A stretch of 64,000 nt of DNA from Pseudomonas sp. CROZ-RG-20F-R04-15. GTDB lineage: Bacteria > Pseudomonadota > Gammaproteobacteria > Pseudomonadales > Pseudomonadaceae. The notes below the pieces were generated by a model. The model searched no databases. It was not told the origin of the DNA and was given only the letters and a program-made list of their open reading frames with translations. The stretch covers positions 124,001 through 188,000 of the forward strand of contig NZ_JAKNQL010000005.1 of the NCBI RefSeq assembly GCF_022662375.1, in the 5' to 3' direction. The stretch's first letter is position 1; every line of letters begins with the position of its first letter. Shown here one piece after another: positions 37,036 through 46,034 of the stretch. The translations under genes and the position numbers were made by a program.

Positions 37036-39390
37036 ATGCGCTATTTGCTGATGTTGCTGTTCTGCTTGCCCCTCCTGGCGAGCGCCGTCGAATTCGACGA
37101 ATTTACCCAGAGCCTGCCTCTGGGCCGGTCGCTGCAAGTGTTCGAAGACCCGAGCGGTCAGGCGAGCATTGCCGATGTTCGTGCGCAGGCTGCCGCCGGC
37201 CATTTCAAACCCCACGATAAAGCCACGCTCAATGCCGGTTACTCGCGCTCGGCGTTCTGGCTGAAGATCGATCTGCATTACCGCCCGAGCAATCCCGCCG
37301 CCCAGCGCACCTGGCTGCTGGAACTGGCGTATCCACCGCTCGATCATCTCGACCTCTATATGCCTGACGCCAGTGGCGACTACCGCCTCGTCCGCCAGAC
37401 CGGTGATGCCTGGCCGTTCGCCAGCCGCGAGATTCGCCAGAACAACTATTTGTTCGACCTGCCATTCAAACCGGATCAACAGCAAACCGTGTATTTGCGA
37501 CTGGCCAGTGAGGGCTCGATCCAGGCACCGGTGACGTTGTGGTCGAGTACGGCATACCTTGAAGACCAACCGGTGCGCCTGTATGTGCTCGGGATCATTT
37601 ATGGCGTGTTGCTGGGGATGCTGGTCTACAACCTGTTCATTTACCTCAGCGTGCGCGACACCAGCTACCTCTATTACATCTTCTATATTGCCTCGTTCGG
37701 CCTCTATCAACTGTCGGTGAACGGTGCAGCGGTCGAATACTTCTGGCCGGACAACCCATGGTGGGCCAACGCTGCGACGCCATTCTTCATTGGCTGCGCC
37801 GGCCTGTTCGGCAGCCAGTTCGCCCGAAGTTTCCTGCAGACCAAAAACCACAGCCGTGGGCTTGATCGTGTACTGATCGGATTGATCGCGTTCAGTGCGT
37901 TAGTCATTGGGCTTTCGTTGATGACCAGTTACGCCCTGGCCCTGCGCCTGGCGACGACGCTGGCGCTGACCTTCACCGTGGTGATTTTCGCCGCCGGGAT
38001 TCTGGCCTGGTGGCGCGGCCTGCGCGTGGCACGCTATTTCATCATCGCCTGGTCGGCGTTTCTGCTCGGTGGCATCGTCAACACGCTGATGGTGCTGGGC
38101 CTGCTGCCGAACGTGTTTCTGACCATGTACGCCAGCCAGATCGGTTCGGCCATCGAAGTGGCGCTGCTGTCGCTGGCGCTGGCCGACCGCATCAACGCCA
38201 TGCGCGAGCAACAGGCGCAGACCCTGTACGACGCCGGGCAGAAACTCGAAGTGCTCAACCAGCAACTGGCTCACAGCAACAAGCTCAAAGATGAGTTTTT
38301 GGCGACCCTGACCCACGAACTGCGCACGCCGATGAACGGTGTTATCGGTTCGCTGGAGTTGATGCAAACCGTCGAGCTGGATCCGGAACTTGAGCAGTAC
38401 CAGCAGACCGCTGCCGGCTCCGCGCGGGACATGATGCGAATGGTCAACGGCATCCTCACCCTCACCGAATTGCAGGCCGGCAAGCTCAAGGCAGCGCCGG
38501 GCAGTTTCAGCCTGCGCGCAGTGGTCGAGGCGTTGCGGGTGCAGTTCGACGGCAATGCGTCGAGCAAGTCGCTGGACTTCAAGGTCGAGGTACTGCCGAC
38601 CCTGCCGGATCGTCTGCACGGCGATAGCGCCAAACTCGCGCAATGCCTGGAGTGCCTGCTGGATAACGCGATCAAGTTCACCCGTGTCGGCGGACTGGCG
38701 CTGCGAGTCACCGGCAAGCCGTCGACGGGCAATCGTCTGGCGCTGTCGTTTGCGGTGATCGACACCGGTATCGGTTTCACTGATCTGGGCGAAGCGACGA
38801 TGTACCAGCGTTTCTTCCAGCTCGACGGTTCGATGACCCGCGAATATGGCGGTCTGGGCGTCGGCCTGGCGATTTGCCGACAGTTGGTCGAGTTGCTCGG
38901 TGGCAAGCTTACGCACCGCTCGGAACCTGGAAGCGGCAGTCGCTTCCAGCTGGATGTCGAGTTCGAACTGCCAGTGGTTGAACCAGCGTCGATCCCGGCG
39001 CCTTCGCGCAATTTTGTGCGCGCACCGCAGGACTGCACGGTGTTGCTGGTGGACGACAACAGCGTCAACCAACTGGTGATGCGCGGCATGTTGCTCAAAC
39101 TCGGTTTTCGCGTGCGTAGCGCCGACAACGGCGCGGCGGCTCTGGATTGCCTGCAGCGTGCAACCTTCGACGCCGTGTTGATCGATTGCCAGCTACCCGC
39201 TCACGATGGCGCATCGTTGTGCTGCCAGATTCATGCGTTGCCGGGATGCACGAATTTGCCGGTGTTCATGTTGGCGTTGAGCGCTGACCGGGAGCTTTGC
39301 GCCACCGGGGCGCCGGTCGATTACTTGAACAAACCGGTGAAATTCGAAGATTTGCAGTCCGCGCTGGAGCGCCGGGTTCTGTGCTGCTGA
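37036..39390 (+). CDS. ladS: Hybrid sensor histidine kinase, LadS type
   Basis: 784 aa. A signal peptide (MRYLLMLLFCLPLLASA) precedes a periplasmic 7TMR-DISMED2 domain (about 25-160). Seven membrane helices (7TMR-DISM, about 180-385) and a short coiled coil follow. HisKA carries H427 in THELRTPMNGVIGSLELM. The HATPase (about 525-640) has an N-box LLDNAIKFT and G-boxes including GGLGVGLAICRQL. The C-terminal receiver has phospho-acceptor D717 in LIDCQLPAHDG. Architecture, length and position beside thiD match LadS of P. aeruginosa. There LadS activates the GacS/GacA-Rsm pathway and favours biofilm over acute virulence. The specific role here is inferred by orthology. Confidence 0.9.
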   Translation: MRYLLMLLFCLPLLASAVEFDEFTQSLPLGRSLQVFEDPSGQASIADVRAQAAAGHFKPHDKATLNAGYSRSAFWLKIDLHYRPSNPAAQRTWLLELAYPPLDHLDLYMPDASGDYRLVRQTGDAWPFASREIRQNNYLFDLPFKPDQQQTVYLRLASEGSIQAPVTLWSSTAYLEDQPVRLYVLGIIYGVLLGMLVYNLFIYLSVRDTSYLYYIFYIASFGLYQLSVNGAAVEYFWPDNPWWANAATPFFIGCAGLFGSQFARSFLQTKNHSRGLDRVLIGLIAFSALVIGLSLMTSYALALRLATTLALTFTVVIFAAGILAWWRGLRVARYFIIAWSAFLLGGIVNTLMVLGLLPNVFLTMYASQIGSAIEVALLSLALADRINAMREQQAQTLYDAGQKLEVLNQQLAHSNKLKDEFLATLTHELRTPMNGVIGSLELMQTVELDPELEQYQQTAAGSARDMMRMVNGILTLTELQAGKLKAAPGSFSLRAVVEALRVQFDGNASSKSLDFKVEVLPTLPDRLHGDSAKLAQCLECLLDNAIKFTRVGGLALRVTGKPSTGNRLALSFAVIDTGIGFTDLGEATMYQRFFQLDGSMTREYGGLGVGLAICRQLVELLGGKLTHRSEPGSGSRFQLDVEFELPVVEPASIPAPSRNFVRAPQDCTVLLVDDNSVNQLVMRGMLLKLGFRVRSADNGAAALDCLQRATFDAVLIDCQLPAHDGASLCCQIHALPGCTNLPVFMLALSADRELCATGAPVDYLNKPVKFEDLQSALERRVLCC

Positions 39391-39487
39391 TAGGGTAAAA
39401 GCGCCGCAAATTCGGCTGGTATGACACTTTGACCCGTCGCGGTGCGGTGCTTAACTGAGTTCCTTGGTTGCCCAAAGGAGCCCCGTC

Positions 39488-41137
39488 ATGAACCTGCATC
39501 AGTTCGCCGAAACCCACGAAGTCACCAACCAGCCGCCGTCGCTGGACGGTACCAACCTGTACCGCATCGACCTGCCGTTGCAGGAGTGGTCGCGGCGCTT
39601 TGGGGCCGGTTGGGCCGAGTCGCGGATCGATGCTTACGGCGCGCTTGCTGGCGGGCCGCTGATGGAAGCGGGGTTCCTCGCCAACCAGAACAAACCGGTA
39701 TTTGCCAGCCACGACCGCTACGGTCATCGCATCGATCTGGTGGAATTTCATCCGGCCTATCATGAGTTGATGCGCACGGCGATCGAGCACGGTCTGACGT
39801 CGATGCCGTGGACCCATCCGCAGGACGGTGCCCACGTCGCCCGCGCTTCGATGAGTTATCTGCACAGCCAGGCCGAAGCGGGCAGCGGCTGCCCGTTGAC
39901 CATGACCTTCGCCAGTGTGCCAGCCCTGCGTTTGCAGCCGAATCTGGCCGAGCAGTGGTTACCGAAAGTTCTCGCTACCGAATACGACCCGCGCAACGTC
40001 GGCATGGCGCACAAGGCTGGTGTGACCATCGGCATGGCCATGACCGAAAAACAGGGCGGCACCGACGTGCGTGCCAACACCACCAAGGCCTATCCGGTTG
40101 GCGCCAGCGGCCCGGGTCAGGCTTATGAGCTGGTCGGGCACAAGTGGTTCTGCTCGGCGCCGATGTGCGATGCATTCCTGACGCTGGCGCAGACCGCCAA
40201 GGGTTTGAGCTGTTTCCTGCTGCCACGCCATCGCCCGGACGACACGCGCAATCAGTTCTACATCCAGCGCCTGAAAAACAAACTCGGCAACCAGTCCAAC
40301 GCCTCCAGCGAAGTGGAGTTCCGTGGCGCGCTGGCGTGGATGGTCGGTGAGGAAGGGCGCGGCGTGCCGACAATTATCGAGATGGTCGCCATGACTCGGT
40401 TCGATTGCATGGTCGGTTCCAGCGCTTTGATGCGCCAGGCGCTGACCCAGGCCAGTCATCACTGCGCGCACCGCAAGGTCGGCGGCAAACTGCTCAGCGA
40501 ACAGCCCTTGATGCAGAACGTCCTGGCCGATCTGGCCCTGGAAAGCGAAGCCGCACTGGCGCTGAGCTTGCGCATGGGCAAGGCACTGGATCATCTGGAC
40601 GATCGCCACGAAGCGCAATTCGCGCGGCTGGTGACAGCGGTGGGCAAGTATTGGATCTGCAAACGCGCGCCGGGGATGATCAACGAAGCGGCGGAGTGCA
40701 TGGGCGGCGCCGGGTACGTCGAAGAGAGCATCCTGCCGCGTCTGTACCGCGAGGCGCCGGTGAACTCGACGTGGGAAGGCTCGGGGAATGTGCAGTGCCT
40801 GGATGTGCTGCGGGCGTTGTCGAAAGAGCCGGGTGTGCTGGACGTGTTGTTCAGCGAGCTCGGTGATGGCCACGGTGATAAGCGTCTGGCTGCGCATATT
40901 CAGCAGTTGCAGGCGCAGTTCAAGGATACGAGTGACATTCAGTATCGGGCGCGGCAATTGACCGAAGATATTGCGCTCGGTTTACAGGCCAAGCTTCTGT
41001 TGGAGGCCGGAAACTCAACGGTCAGCGATGCCTTCATCGCCAGCCGCCTGAGCGGTGGCGGCCGGGTTTACGGCGCCTTGCCGCGTGGGCTAGACGTCGA
41101 AGCCATCGTCGCCCGCTCAACCCCACAAGGTTTCTAA
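39488..41137 (+). CDS. AidB-like acyl-CoA dehydrogenase family protein
   Basis: 549 aa from ATG 39488 (MNLHQFAETHEVTNQPP). At about 550 aa it has the length and fold extensions of AidB rather than of short acyl-CoA dehydrogenases of about 385 aa. FAD-binding features include GMAMTEKQGGTDVRANTT and the C-terminal EAAECMGGAGYVEESILP with YREAPVNSTWEGSGNVQ. AidB of E. coli binds DNA and is induced by alkylation. Whether this protein acts on acyl-CoAs or protects DNA cannot be read from sequence. It is read after ladS and ends just before a REP pair. Confidence 0.9.
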   Translation: MNLHQFAETHEVTNQPPSLDGTNLYRIDLPLQEWSRRFGAGWAESRIDAYGALAGGPLMEAGFLANQNKPVFASHDRYGHRIDLVEFHPAYHELMRTAIEHGLTSMPWTHPQDGAHVARASMSYLHSQAEAGSGCPLTMTFASVPALRLQPNLAEQWLPKVLATEYDPRNVGMAHKAGVTIGMAMTEKQGGTDVRANTTKAYPVGASGPGQAYELVGHKWFCSAPMCDAFLTLAQTAKGLSCFLLPRHRPDDTRNQFYIQRLKNKLGNQSNASSEVEFRGALAWMVGEEGRGVPTIIEMVAMTRFDCMVGSSALMRQALTQASHHCAHRKVGGKLLSEQPLMQNVLADLALESEAALALSLRMGKALDHLDDRHEAQFARLVTAVGKYWICKRAPGMINEAAECMGGAGYVEESILPRLYREAPVNSTWEGSGNVQCLDVLRALSKEPGVLDVLFSELGDGHGDKRLAAHIQQLQAQFKDTSDIQYRARQLTEDIALGLQAKLLLEAGNSTVSDAFIASRLSGGGRVYGALPRGLDVEAIVARSTPQGF

Positions 41138-41155
41138 TCAAGCAAAAATCCCCTT

Positions 41156-41243
41156 GTGGGAGCGAGCCTGCTCGCGAAAGCGGTGTATCAGTCGACATCT
41201 TTATTAAATGACCCACCGCATTCGCGAGCAGGCTCGCTCCCAC
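41156..41243. repeat. REP pair 5 (long-spacer type)
   Basis: Units at 41156-41178 and 41221-41243 with a 42-nt spacer. The spacer ends are themselves complementary (GCGGTG/CACCGC), which extends the hairpin. It lies between the AidB-like gene and amn, in the same direction as both. Confidence 0.92.
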
Positions 41244-41355
41244 AGGGGAGCTTCATTGATTTAAAGATTTGGGTACACCCACAACGCCACTGTTCCCGTG
41301 ACGCCGCGATGCAGGCAAGATGAAGCTCTGCAAGTCAGAACACAGGAAGCTGATC

Positions 41356-42819
41356 GTGACCGAAGCGTTTATTGTCGTTCAAACCGCCGAACAAGCCGTG
41401 GATCGTCTGGCCGAGCTGCATGAGCGGGCCACCAGTGCGCTGAACTCGGCGCTCAAGCGTTACCTCAAGGATCGCGTCGAGCCCGACGCTGCACAGCGTG
41501 CTCTGTTTCGTTATCCCGAACTGCGTCTGACCTACCATTGCCAGGGCGAAGTCCCGCAAACCACCCGCGCTTACGCCAAGGTACAACTGCCGGGGACCTA
41601 CAGCGTCACCGTCACCCACCCGGCGGCGTTTCGCAAATACCTGCTCGAACAACTGACGCCATTGATGCACGACTTCACCGTGACTGTGGAAGTCGGCGCC
41701 AGCCAGCAAAACATTCCGTATCCGTACGTGGTCGAGCAGGGCGATGAACTCGCCGGCTCCGGCGTCACCGCTGCCGTGCTGGCGCGGGTGTTCCCGAGTA
41801 CCGACCTGTCCGCCGCCACCGATGGCATTGCCGACGGTCTCTACGATTGGGAAAACACCGACCCGCTGCCGCTGGCCTTGTTCGATGCAGCGCGCGTGGA
41901 TTTCTCCCTGCGTCGTCTGGTGCACTACACCGGCAGCGACTGGCGCCATGTGCAGCCATGGATTCTGCTGACCAACTATCACCGCTACGTCGACCAGTTC
42001 ATCGTCCATGGTCTGGAGCAGTTGCGCAGCGATCCGCGTTTCGTGCGCATGGTCTTGCCCGGCAACGTGATCATCGAAAAGAGCATGGATCACGGCGAAG
42101 CCTCGGCTATCGCTGCCGGTGTGGTCTGGCACCGTTACCAGATGCCGGCCTATCACCTGATCGCCAACGATGGCCATGGTGTCACGCTGGTCAACATCGG
42201 CGTCGGCCCGTCCAACGCCAAGAACATCACCGACCACCTCGCCGTACTGCGTCCGCATTGCTGGCTGATGATCGGTCACTGCGGCGGCCTGCGTCAGTCG
42301 CAGACCATTGGCGACTACGTGCTGGCCCACGCTTACATGCGTCGCGACGGCATTCTTGACCGCGTGGTGCCGCCGAACATTCCGATCCCGGCACTGGCCG
42401 AAGTGCAGATGGCGTTGCAACAGGCAGCGGCGAATATCACTGGTGAGAAGGGCGACGATCTGAAAAAACGCCTGCGCACCGGCACCGTGCTGACTTACGA
42501 CGACCGTAACTGGGAGCTGCGCTGGGCTCAGGAGCGTCCGTTGATCAACCTGTCCCGCGCCGTCGCGGTGGACATGGAGAGTGGCACGATAGCCGCGCAG
42601 GGTTATCGCCTGCGGGTGCCGTACGGCACGTTGCTGTGTGTTTCGGACAAACCGCTGCATAGTGAAATCAAACTGCCGGGTTCGGCCAACGCGTTTTACG
42701 AGCGCGCGGTCAGCCAGCACTTGAAGATCGGCATCGAAGCGGTCGATCTGCTGCGCACCGAACTCAACTCGCTGCACTCGCGCAAACTGCGCAGCTTCGA
42801 CGAACCGCCGTTCCGTTAA
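41356..42819 (+). CDS. amn: AMP nucleosidase
   Basis: 487 aa from GTG 41356, with AGGAAG nine bases upstream; an ATG at 41320 is also in frame. Amn hydrolyses AMP to adenine and ribose-5-phosphate and helps control AMP pools. The N-terminal AMP-nucleosidase domain (about 1-160) contains YHCQGEVPQTTRAYAKVQLP. The C-terminal phosphorylase-like domain has VNIGVGPSNAKNITDHLAVL, MIGHCGGLRQSQTIGDYVLA and the purine-nucleosidase AVDMESGTIAAQGYR. It is monocistronic, after a REP pair and before rluE. Confidence 0.95.
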   Translation: MTEAFIVVQTAEQAVDRLAELHERATSALNSALKRYLKDRVEPDAAQRALFRYPELRLTYHCQGEVPQTTRAYAKVQLPGTYSVTVTHPAAFRKYLLEQLTPLMHDFTVTVEVGASQQNIPYPYVVEQGDELAGSGVTAAVLARVFPSTDLSAATDGIADGLYDWENTDPLPLALFDAARVDFSLRRLVHYTGSDWRHVQPWILLTNYHRYVDQFIVHGLEQLRSDPRFVRMVLPGNVIIEKSMDHGEASAIAAGVVWHRYQMPAYHLIANDGHGVTLVNIGVGPSNAKNITDHLAVLRPHCWLMIGHCGGLRQSQTIGDYVLAHAYMRRDGILDRVVPPNIPIPALAEVQMALQQAAANITGEKGDDLKKRLRTGTVLTYDDRNWELRWAQERPLINLSRAVAVDMESGTIAAQGYRLRVPYGTLLCVSDKPLHSEIKLPGSANAFYERAVSQHLKIGIEAVDLLRTELNSLHSRKLRSFDEPPFR

Positions 42820-42877
42820 CGGTTAGTCGTGGTCATTTGGCGGTCGGGGCACTAGCATTAGCAGCCCTGATCGCTAA

Positions 42878-43528
42878 ATGTTTTCTCTCCCTATGTCCCG
42901 TCCCCCGCGTCCACCTTCCCGCCGCCCTGGTGCGAAGCCTCAGCCTTCTTCGCCGCGCCGTGTTGCCAAGGCTCCCCCGGCCGAGCCGAAACTGATCCTG
43001 TTCAACAAACCGTTCGATGTGCTGACGCAGTTCAGCGATGGCGAAGGGCGGGCGACGCTCAAGGATTTTATCGATGTGCCCGGGATTTACCCGGCCGGAC
43101 GCCTTGATCGCGACAGCGAAGGGTTGCTGCTGCTGACCAACGACGGACAGTTGCAGGCGCGCATCGCCGATCCGAAACACAAACTGGCGAAGACCTATTG
43201 GGTGCAGGTCGAAGGCGTGCCGACGGCCGAGCAATTGCAGCGTTTGCGCGATGGCGTCGAACTCAACGACGGCATGACTTTACCCGCCGAAGCGCGGCAA
43301 CTGGATGAGCCTGAGCTGTGGCCGCGCACTCCGCCGGTGCGTTTTCGCGCGACCATACCGACTTCATGGCTGGAACTGGTGATTCGCGAAGGGCGCAACC
43401 GTCAGGTACGCCGCATGACCGCGGCGGTGGGTTTGCCGACGTTGCGGCTGGTGCGGGTGAAGATTGGTGACTGGTCGATCGAAGGGCTTGATCAGGGCCA
43501 GTGGAAGGAAGTGCCGGCGCGCTTATAG
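42878..43528 (+). CDS. rluE: 23S rRNA pseudouridine(2457) synthase RluE
   Basis: 216 aa from ATG 42878; ATG 42893 ([13 protein letters not shown]) is equally possible, since neither has a strong ribosome-binding site. It is an RsuA/RluB/E/F-type pseudouridine synthase. The catalytic Asp is D77 in [20 protein letters not shown]. The motifs [31 protein letters not shown] and [14 protein letters not shown] closely match RluE. A basic, Pro-rich N-terminal tail (about 1-35) replaces the S4 domain of RsuA. The 3' end overlaps the convergent DUF2788 gene by 6 bp. Confidence 0.93.
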   Translation: MFSLPMSRPPRPPSRRPGAKPQPSSPRRVAKAPPAEPKLILFNKPFDVLTQFSDGEGRATLKDFIDVPGIYPAGRLDRDSEGLLLLTNDGQLQARIADPKHKLAKTYWVQVEGVPTAEQLQRLRDGVELNDGMTLPAEARQLDEPELWPRTPPVRFRATIPTSWLELVIREGRNRQVRRMTAAVGLPTLRLVRVKIGDWSIEGLDQGQWKEVPARL

Positions 43529-43732
43529 AGCGCCGGATTCGATCAGGCCGATCACCACACTCTTGATGATGAACGCGGCCACGCCCAGGCCCAGCACGAA
43601 GAACAGAATGAACGAGCCAAAGCGCCCGGCCTTGGACTTCTTCGCCAGATCCCAGACGATGAAACCCATGAAAATGATCAGGATGCTGACCAGGCCGGTC
43701 ATCATCCACTCTTCTAATAGTGCTGGATCCAT
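43523..43732 (-). CDS. DUF2788 small membrane protein
   Basis: 69 aa ([19 protein letters not shown]...), with GGAG nine bases before ATG 43732. Two membrane helices (about 10-28 and 38-60) flank a short basic loop ([13 protein letters not shown]), which predicts a hairpin with both ends outside the cytosol. It belongs to the DUF2788 family, which is common in Pseudomonas and has no known function. It is convergent with rluE. Confidence 0.88.
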   Translation of the reverse strand: MDPALLEEWMMTGLVSILIIFMGFIVWDLAKKSKAGRFGSFILFFVLGLGVAAFIIKSVVIGLIESGAL

Positions 43733-43828
43733 TGGGTTTCTCCGACGCGCGCGCGGCTAAAAGGGCGCGGCGAGTATACGCCAAGGTGTGCGGGGTGGCA
43801 TTGATCTGGGTCTGATCCGAAGCCCTTG

Positions 43829-44019
43829 CCCTCACCCTAACCCTCCCGAAACGTCGGACCGCCCAGAGGGAGAGGGGACTGACCGAGGTGTCTGGCGTCA
43901 TACATCGACCTGAAAGATCGAGTCGATTATGGATACACAGCAGAACGTTCAGGTCGGTGTACTTCTTCAGCATCTCTCGGTCGGCCCCCTCTCCCTCCGG
44001 GAGAGGGCTGGGGTGAGGG
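43829..44019. repeat. 190-bp imperfect inverted repeat (MITE-like or long hairpin)
   Basis: The ends CCCTCACCCTAACCCTC (43829-43845) and GAGGGCTGGGGTGAGGG (44003-44019) are inverted with two mismatches. The next segments also pair (43865-43890 with 43973-43998), and so does the centre, CGACCTGAA (43906-43914) with TTCAGGTCG (43948-43956). The whole block can fold into one long stem. No target duplication is evident. It ends 10 bp from the stop of the Lrp-type gene and could end that transcript. Confidence 0.8.
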
Positions 44020-44029
44020 TAGCTTTTGA

Positions 44030-44509
44030 TCAGTTGCGCAGATGGGTGAGGGGCAATTCGGTGCTGTTGAGCACTTGGTTCAATACAAAACTCGACCGCA
44101 CACTGGTCACCCCTTCAATCCGGGTCAGGTGCCCCAGCAACAGTTTCTGATAGTGATCCATATCCGGCACCACCACCTTCAACTGGTAATCCGCATCCAC
44201 GCCCGTCACCAGACTGCACTCCAACACCTGCGGCAACGTGCGAATCGCCGCCTCAAAATTCTCGAAACGCTCCGGCGTGTGCCGGTCCATGCCGATCAGC
44301 ACATACGCCGTCAGGCTCAGTCCGAGCATCTTGCGATCGAGCAATGCCACCTGCCGCGAGATGTAGCCGTCGTCTTCCAGTTGCTTGACCCGACGCGAGC
44401 ACGGGGAGGGTGACAGACCGATGCGCTCGGCCAACTCCTGGTTGGAGATGCGGGCGTCGCGCTGCAATTCCGCCAAAATGCTCAGGTCGTAACGGTCGAG
44501 TTTGCTCAT
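44030..44509 (-). CDS. Lrp/AsnC family transcriptional regulator
   Basis: 159 aa from ATG 44509, with AAGGA upstream. The N-terminal winged helix-turn-helix (about 4-60; LSILAELQRDARISNQELAE, GLSPSPCSRRVKQLEDDGYI) and the C-terminal RAM/ACT-like ligand domain (about 68-150; AYVLIGMDRH, LVTGVDADYQLKVVVPD) give the full family layout. It is an amino-acid-responsive DNA-binding protein. No target gene can be named. The divergent region upstream holds TTGCGCAA and TTCGCAA motifs that may be autoregulatory sites. Confidence 0.94.
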   Translation of the reverse strand: MSKLDRYDLSILAELQRDARISNQELAERIGLSPSPCSRRVKQLEDDGYISRQVALLDRKMLGLSLTAYVLIGMDRHTPERFENFEAAIRTLPQVLECSLVTGVDADYQLKVVVPDMDHYQKLLLGHLTRIEGVTSVRSSFVLNQVLNSTELPLTHLRN

Positions 44510-44960
44510 CAATCTGTCCTTGGTTGTAACTATTGCGGAGGATTATCTATCCAGGGTTAAAAATTGCGCAAGTGGTGTTTATTTCAGCAATCTTCGCAAT
44601 CCTCTGTCGCGGCCTCAGGCCTATTCTTATCACCAGAATCACTGCTCGGTAACACAGTCCACGCGGCCCGCCCTATCCGGCCTGCCGCGGCCGCCACCCC
44701 CACCGGGGTTGTGCCGGCCCCCGAGCTGCACACTGTCCAGAAGACGGCGTGAGGTGAGCCGACGTCAAAAGCGTCGAGCCAGGACGAAGTTCTCTAAAGG
44801 GAGGCCGACGGGTCTCCCTTTTTTCTTGCCTGCGATTTCATGCTGTCGCGCTCAATAAATAAGTTGCGTGACTGATAACCTGTTGCAGAACCCGGTGTGT
44901 GGATTCCCGGTCTTAGCTACAAGTCCTCTTACATTTACAGGCCCCGCAGTGAGAAAAAGC
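44510..44960 (+). other. Unexplained 451-bp intergenic region, candidate small RNA or leader
   Basis: It lies between the divergent Lrp-type gene and an exported protein gene. The first 80 bp are AT-rich with Lrp-like motifs (TTGCGCAA at about 44565, TTCGCAA at 44593). GC-rich, structured sequence follows, then a clear intrinsic terminator at 44796-44824. The one frame within it (44564-44752, 62 codons) resembles no known protein. A terminator here with no gene before it suggests a short non-coding transcript or an attenuated leader of the 44961 gene. Confidence 0.45.
44796..44824 (+). terminator. Intrinsic terminator with no upstream gene
   Basis: AAAGGGAG (44796-44803) pairs with CTCCCTTT (44814-44821) around a 10-nt loop, followed by a T run to 44824. 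It reads on the plus strand, about 285 bp downstream of the divergent Lrp-type start and 137 bp before the next ATG. Confidence 0.8.
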
Positions 44961-46034
44961 ATGAATTCGCGCATCTGGCGTCTGGCCAGTGTTGGTTTGC
45001 TGTGTGTGAGTGTCAGTGTGCAAACGCTCGCCGACGAGCCGCAGAATCGTGGGCCGGATGGCGGTGGCCACGGTCAGGATCATCAAGGTAACAATCAGGG
45101 CCATGGCGGCAACAATCAGCCGCGTCCGCAGAACAATCCATCGCAGAATCAGCCGCAACAGAATCAGCCGCGCCCGCAGAACAACGAGATCATTCGTGGC
45201 GACAACAGCCGCCAGTTCGAGCACAACGGCCAGCCGCACAACAACAATGGCCAGTGGCAAAACCACGACCAGAACCGCCCGGCGTACAACCCCAACCCGG
45301 TGCGTCAGCCGCCACCGCCGCCGCAACTTCCAGCCAACAGCCTGCCGATCCAGCCTCGGCCCGACACCGTGCGCCAGACCCAGGAACCGCGTCAGGGCTA
45401 CTACCGCGACGAGCGTCCGCAAAACGGCTACAACAACCAGCATTGGCAGACCAACAACCGGCCCAATGACAATCGCTGGCCTGGGCGACCGGACGGGCAT
45501 GGCAACGGTTGGGGCCCAGGCCCGCAATACCGGCCGGGGCATGTGATCGACCGCTTCCCGGATCGCGATTATCGCGTGCCGTATCGTGGCCAGGATTATT
45601 TCTTCTCCGGCGGCTACTGGTATCGCCCGCAAGGCCCGCGCTACATCGTCGTGCAGCCGCCGCGCGGGATCCGCATCCAGTATTTGCCGGATTACGCCCG
45701 TGAAGTGTGGATCGGTGGTTCGCTGCTGTTCCTCGCCGCCGGTTCCTATTACGCGTATCAGGAAGCGACGCAGGACTACGTGGTGGTCGAGCCGCCCGTG
45801 CAGCAACAACCGCAGCCGCAATCCCAGGGCTATGACGTCGAAGCGTATCCGGCCAACGGCCAGTCGCCGGAGCAGGTGCAGCAGGACGGTTACCAGTGCT
45901 ACCAGTACGCGGTGCAGCAAAGCGGTTTCGACCCGCGCACCGCGACCTATCAGCCAGCGCCCGAAGTGGTTCAGGCGTACCGCCAGGCTCAGGGCAATTG
46001 CCTGAGCAGTCGCGGTTATCAGGTCAGTTACTGA
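44961..46034 (+). CDS. Exported Asn/Gln/Pro-rich protein with DUF6515-like C-terminal part
   Basis: 357 aa from ATG 44961 (MNSRIWRLASVGLLC), with GAGAAAA upstream. A signal peptide (about 1-25, ending TLA/DE) precedes about 180 residues of low complexity rich in N, Q, P, G, H and R. A folded part follows (about 195-260; RVPYRGQDYFFSGGYWYRP), then a short hydrophobic stretch (WIGGSLLFLAAGSYYAY). The tail contains a paired Cys pattern (GYQCYQYAVQQSGFDP, QGNCLSSRGYQVSY). The family is common in Pseudomonas envelopes and its function is unknown. It overlaps the convergent CDF gene by 11 bp. Confidence 0.8.
   Translation: MNSRIWRLASVGLLCVSVSVQTLADEPQNRGPDGGGHGQDHQGNNQGHGGNNQPRPQNNPSQNQPQQNQPRPQNNEIIRGDNSRQFEHNGQPHNNNGQWQNHDQNRPAYNPNPVRQPPPPPQLPANSLPIQPRPDTVRQTQEPRQGYYRDERPQNGYNNQHWQTNNRPNDNRWPGRPDGHGNGWGPGPQYRPGHVIDRFPDRDYRVPYRGQDYFFSGGYWYRPQGPRYIVVQPPRGIRIQYLPDYAREVWIGGSLLFLAAGSYYAYQEATQDYVVVEPPVQQQPQPQSQGYDVEAYPANGQSPEQVQQDGYQCYQYAVQQSGFDPRTATYQPAPEVVQAYRQAQGNCLSSRGYQVSY

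Noticed and set aside
44564..44752. 62-codon frame before the unexplained terminator
   Set aside because: Low-complexity Pro/Ala composition, no ribosome-binding site and no family; a non-coding transcript is more likely.
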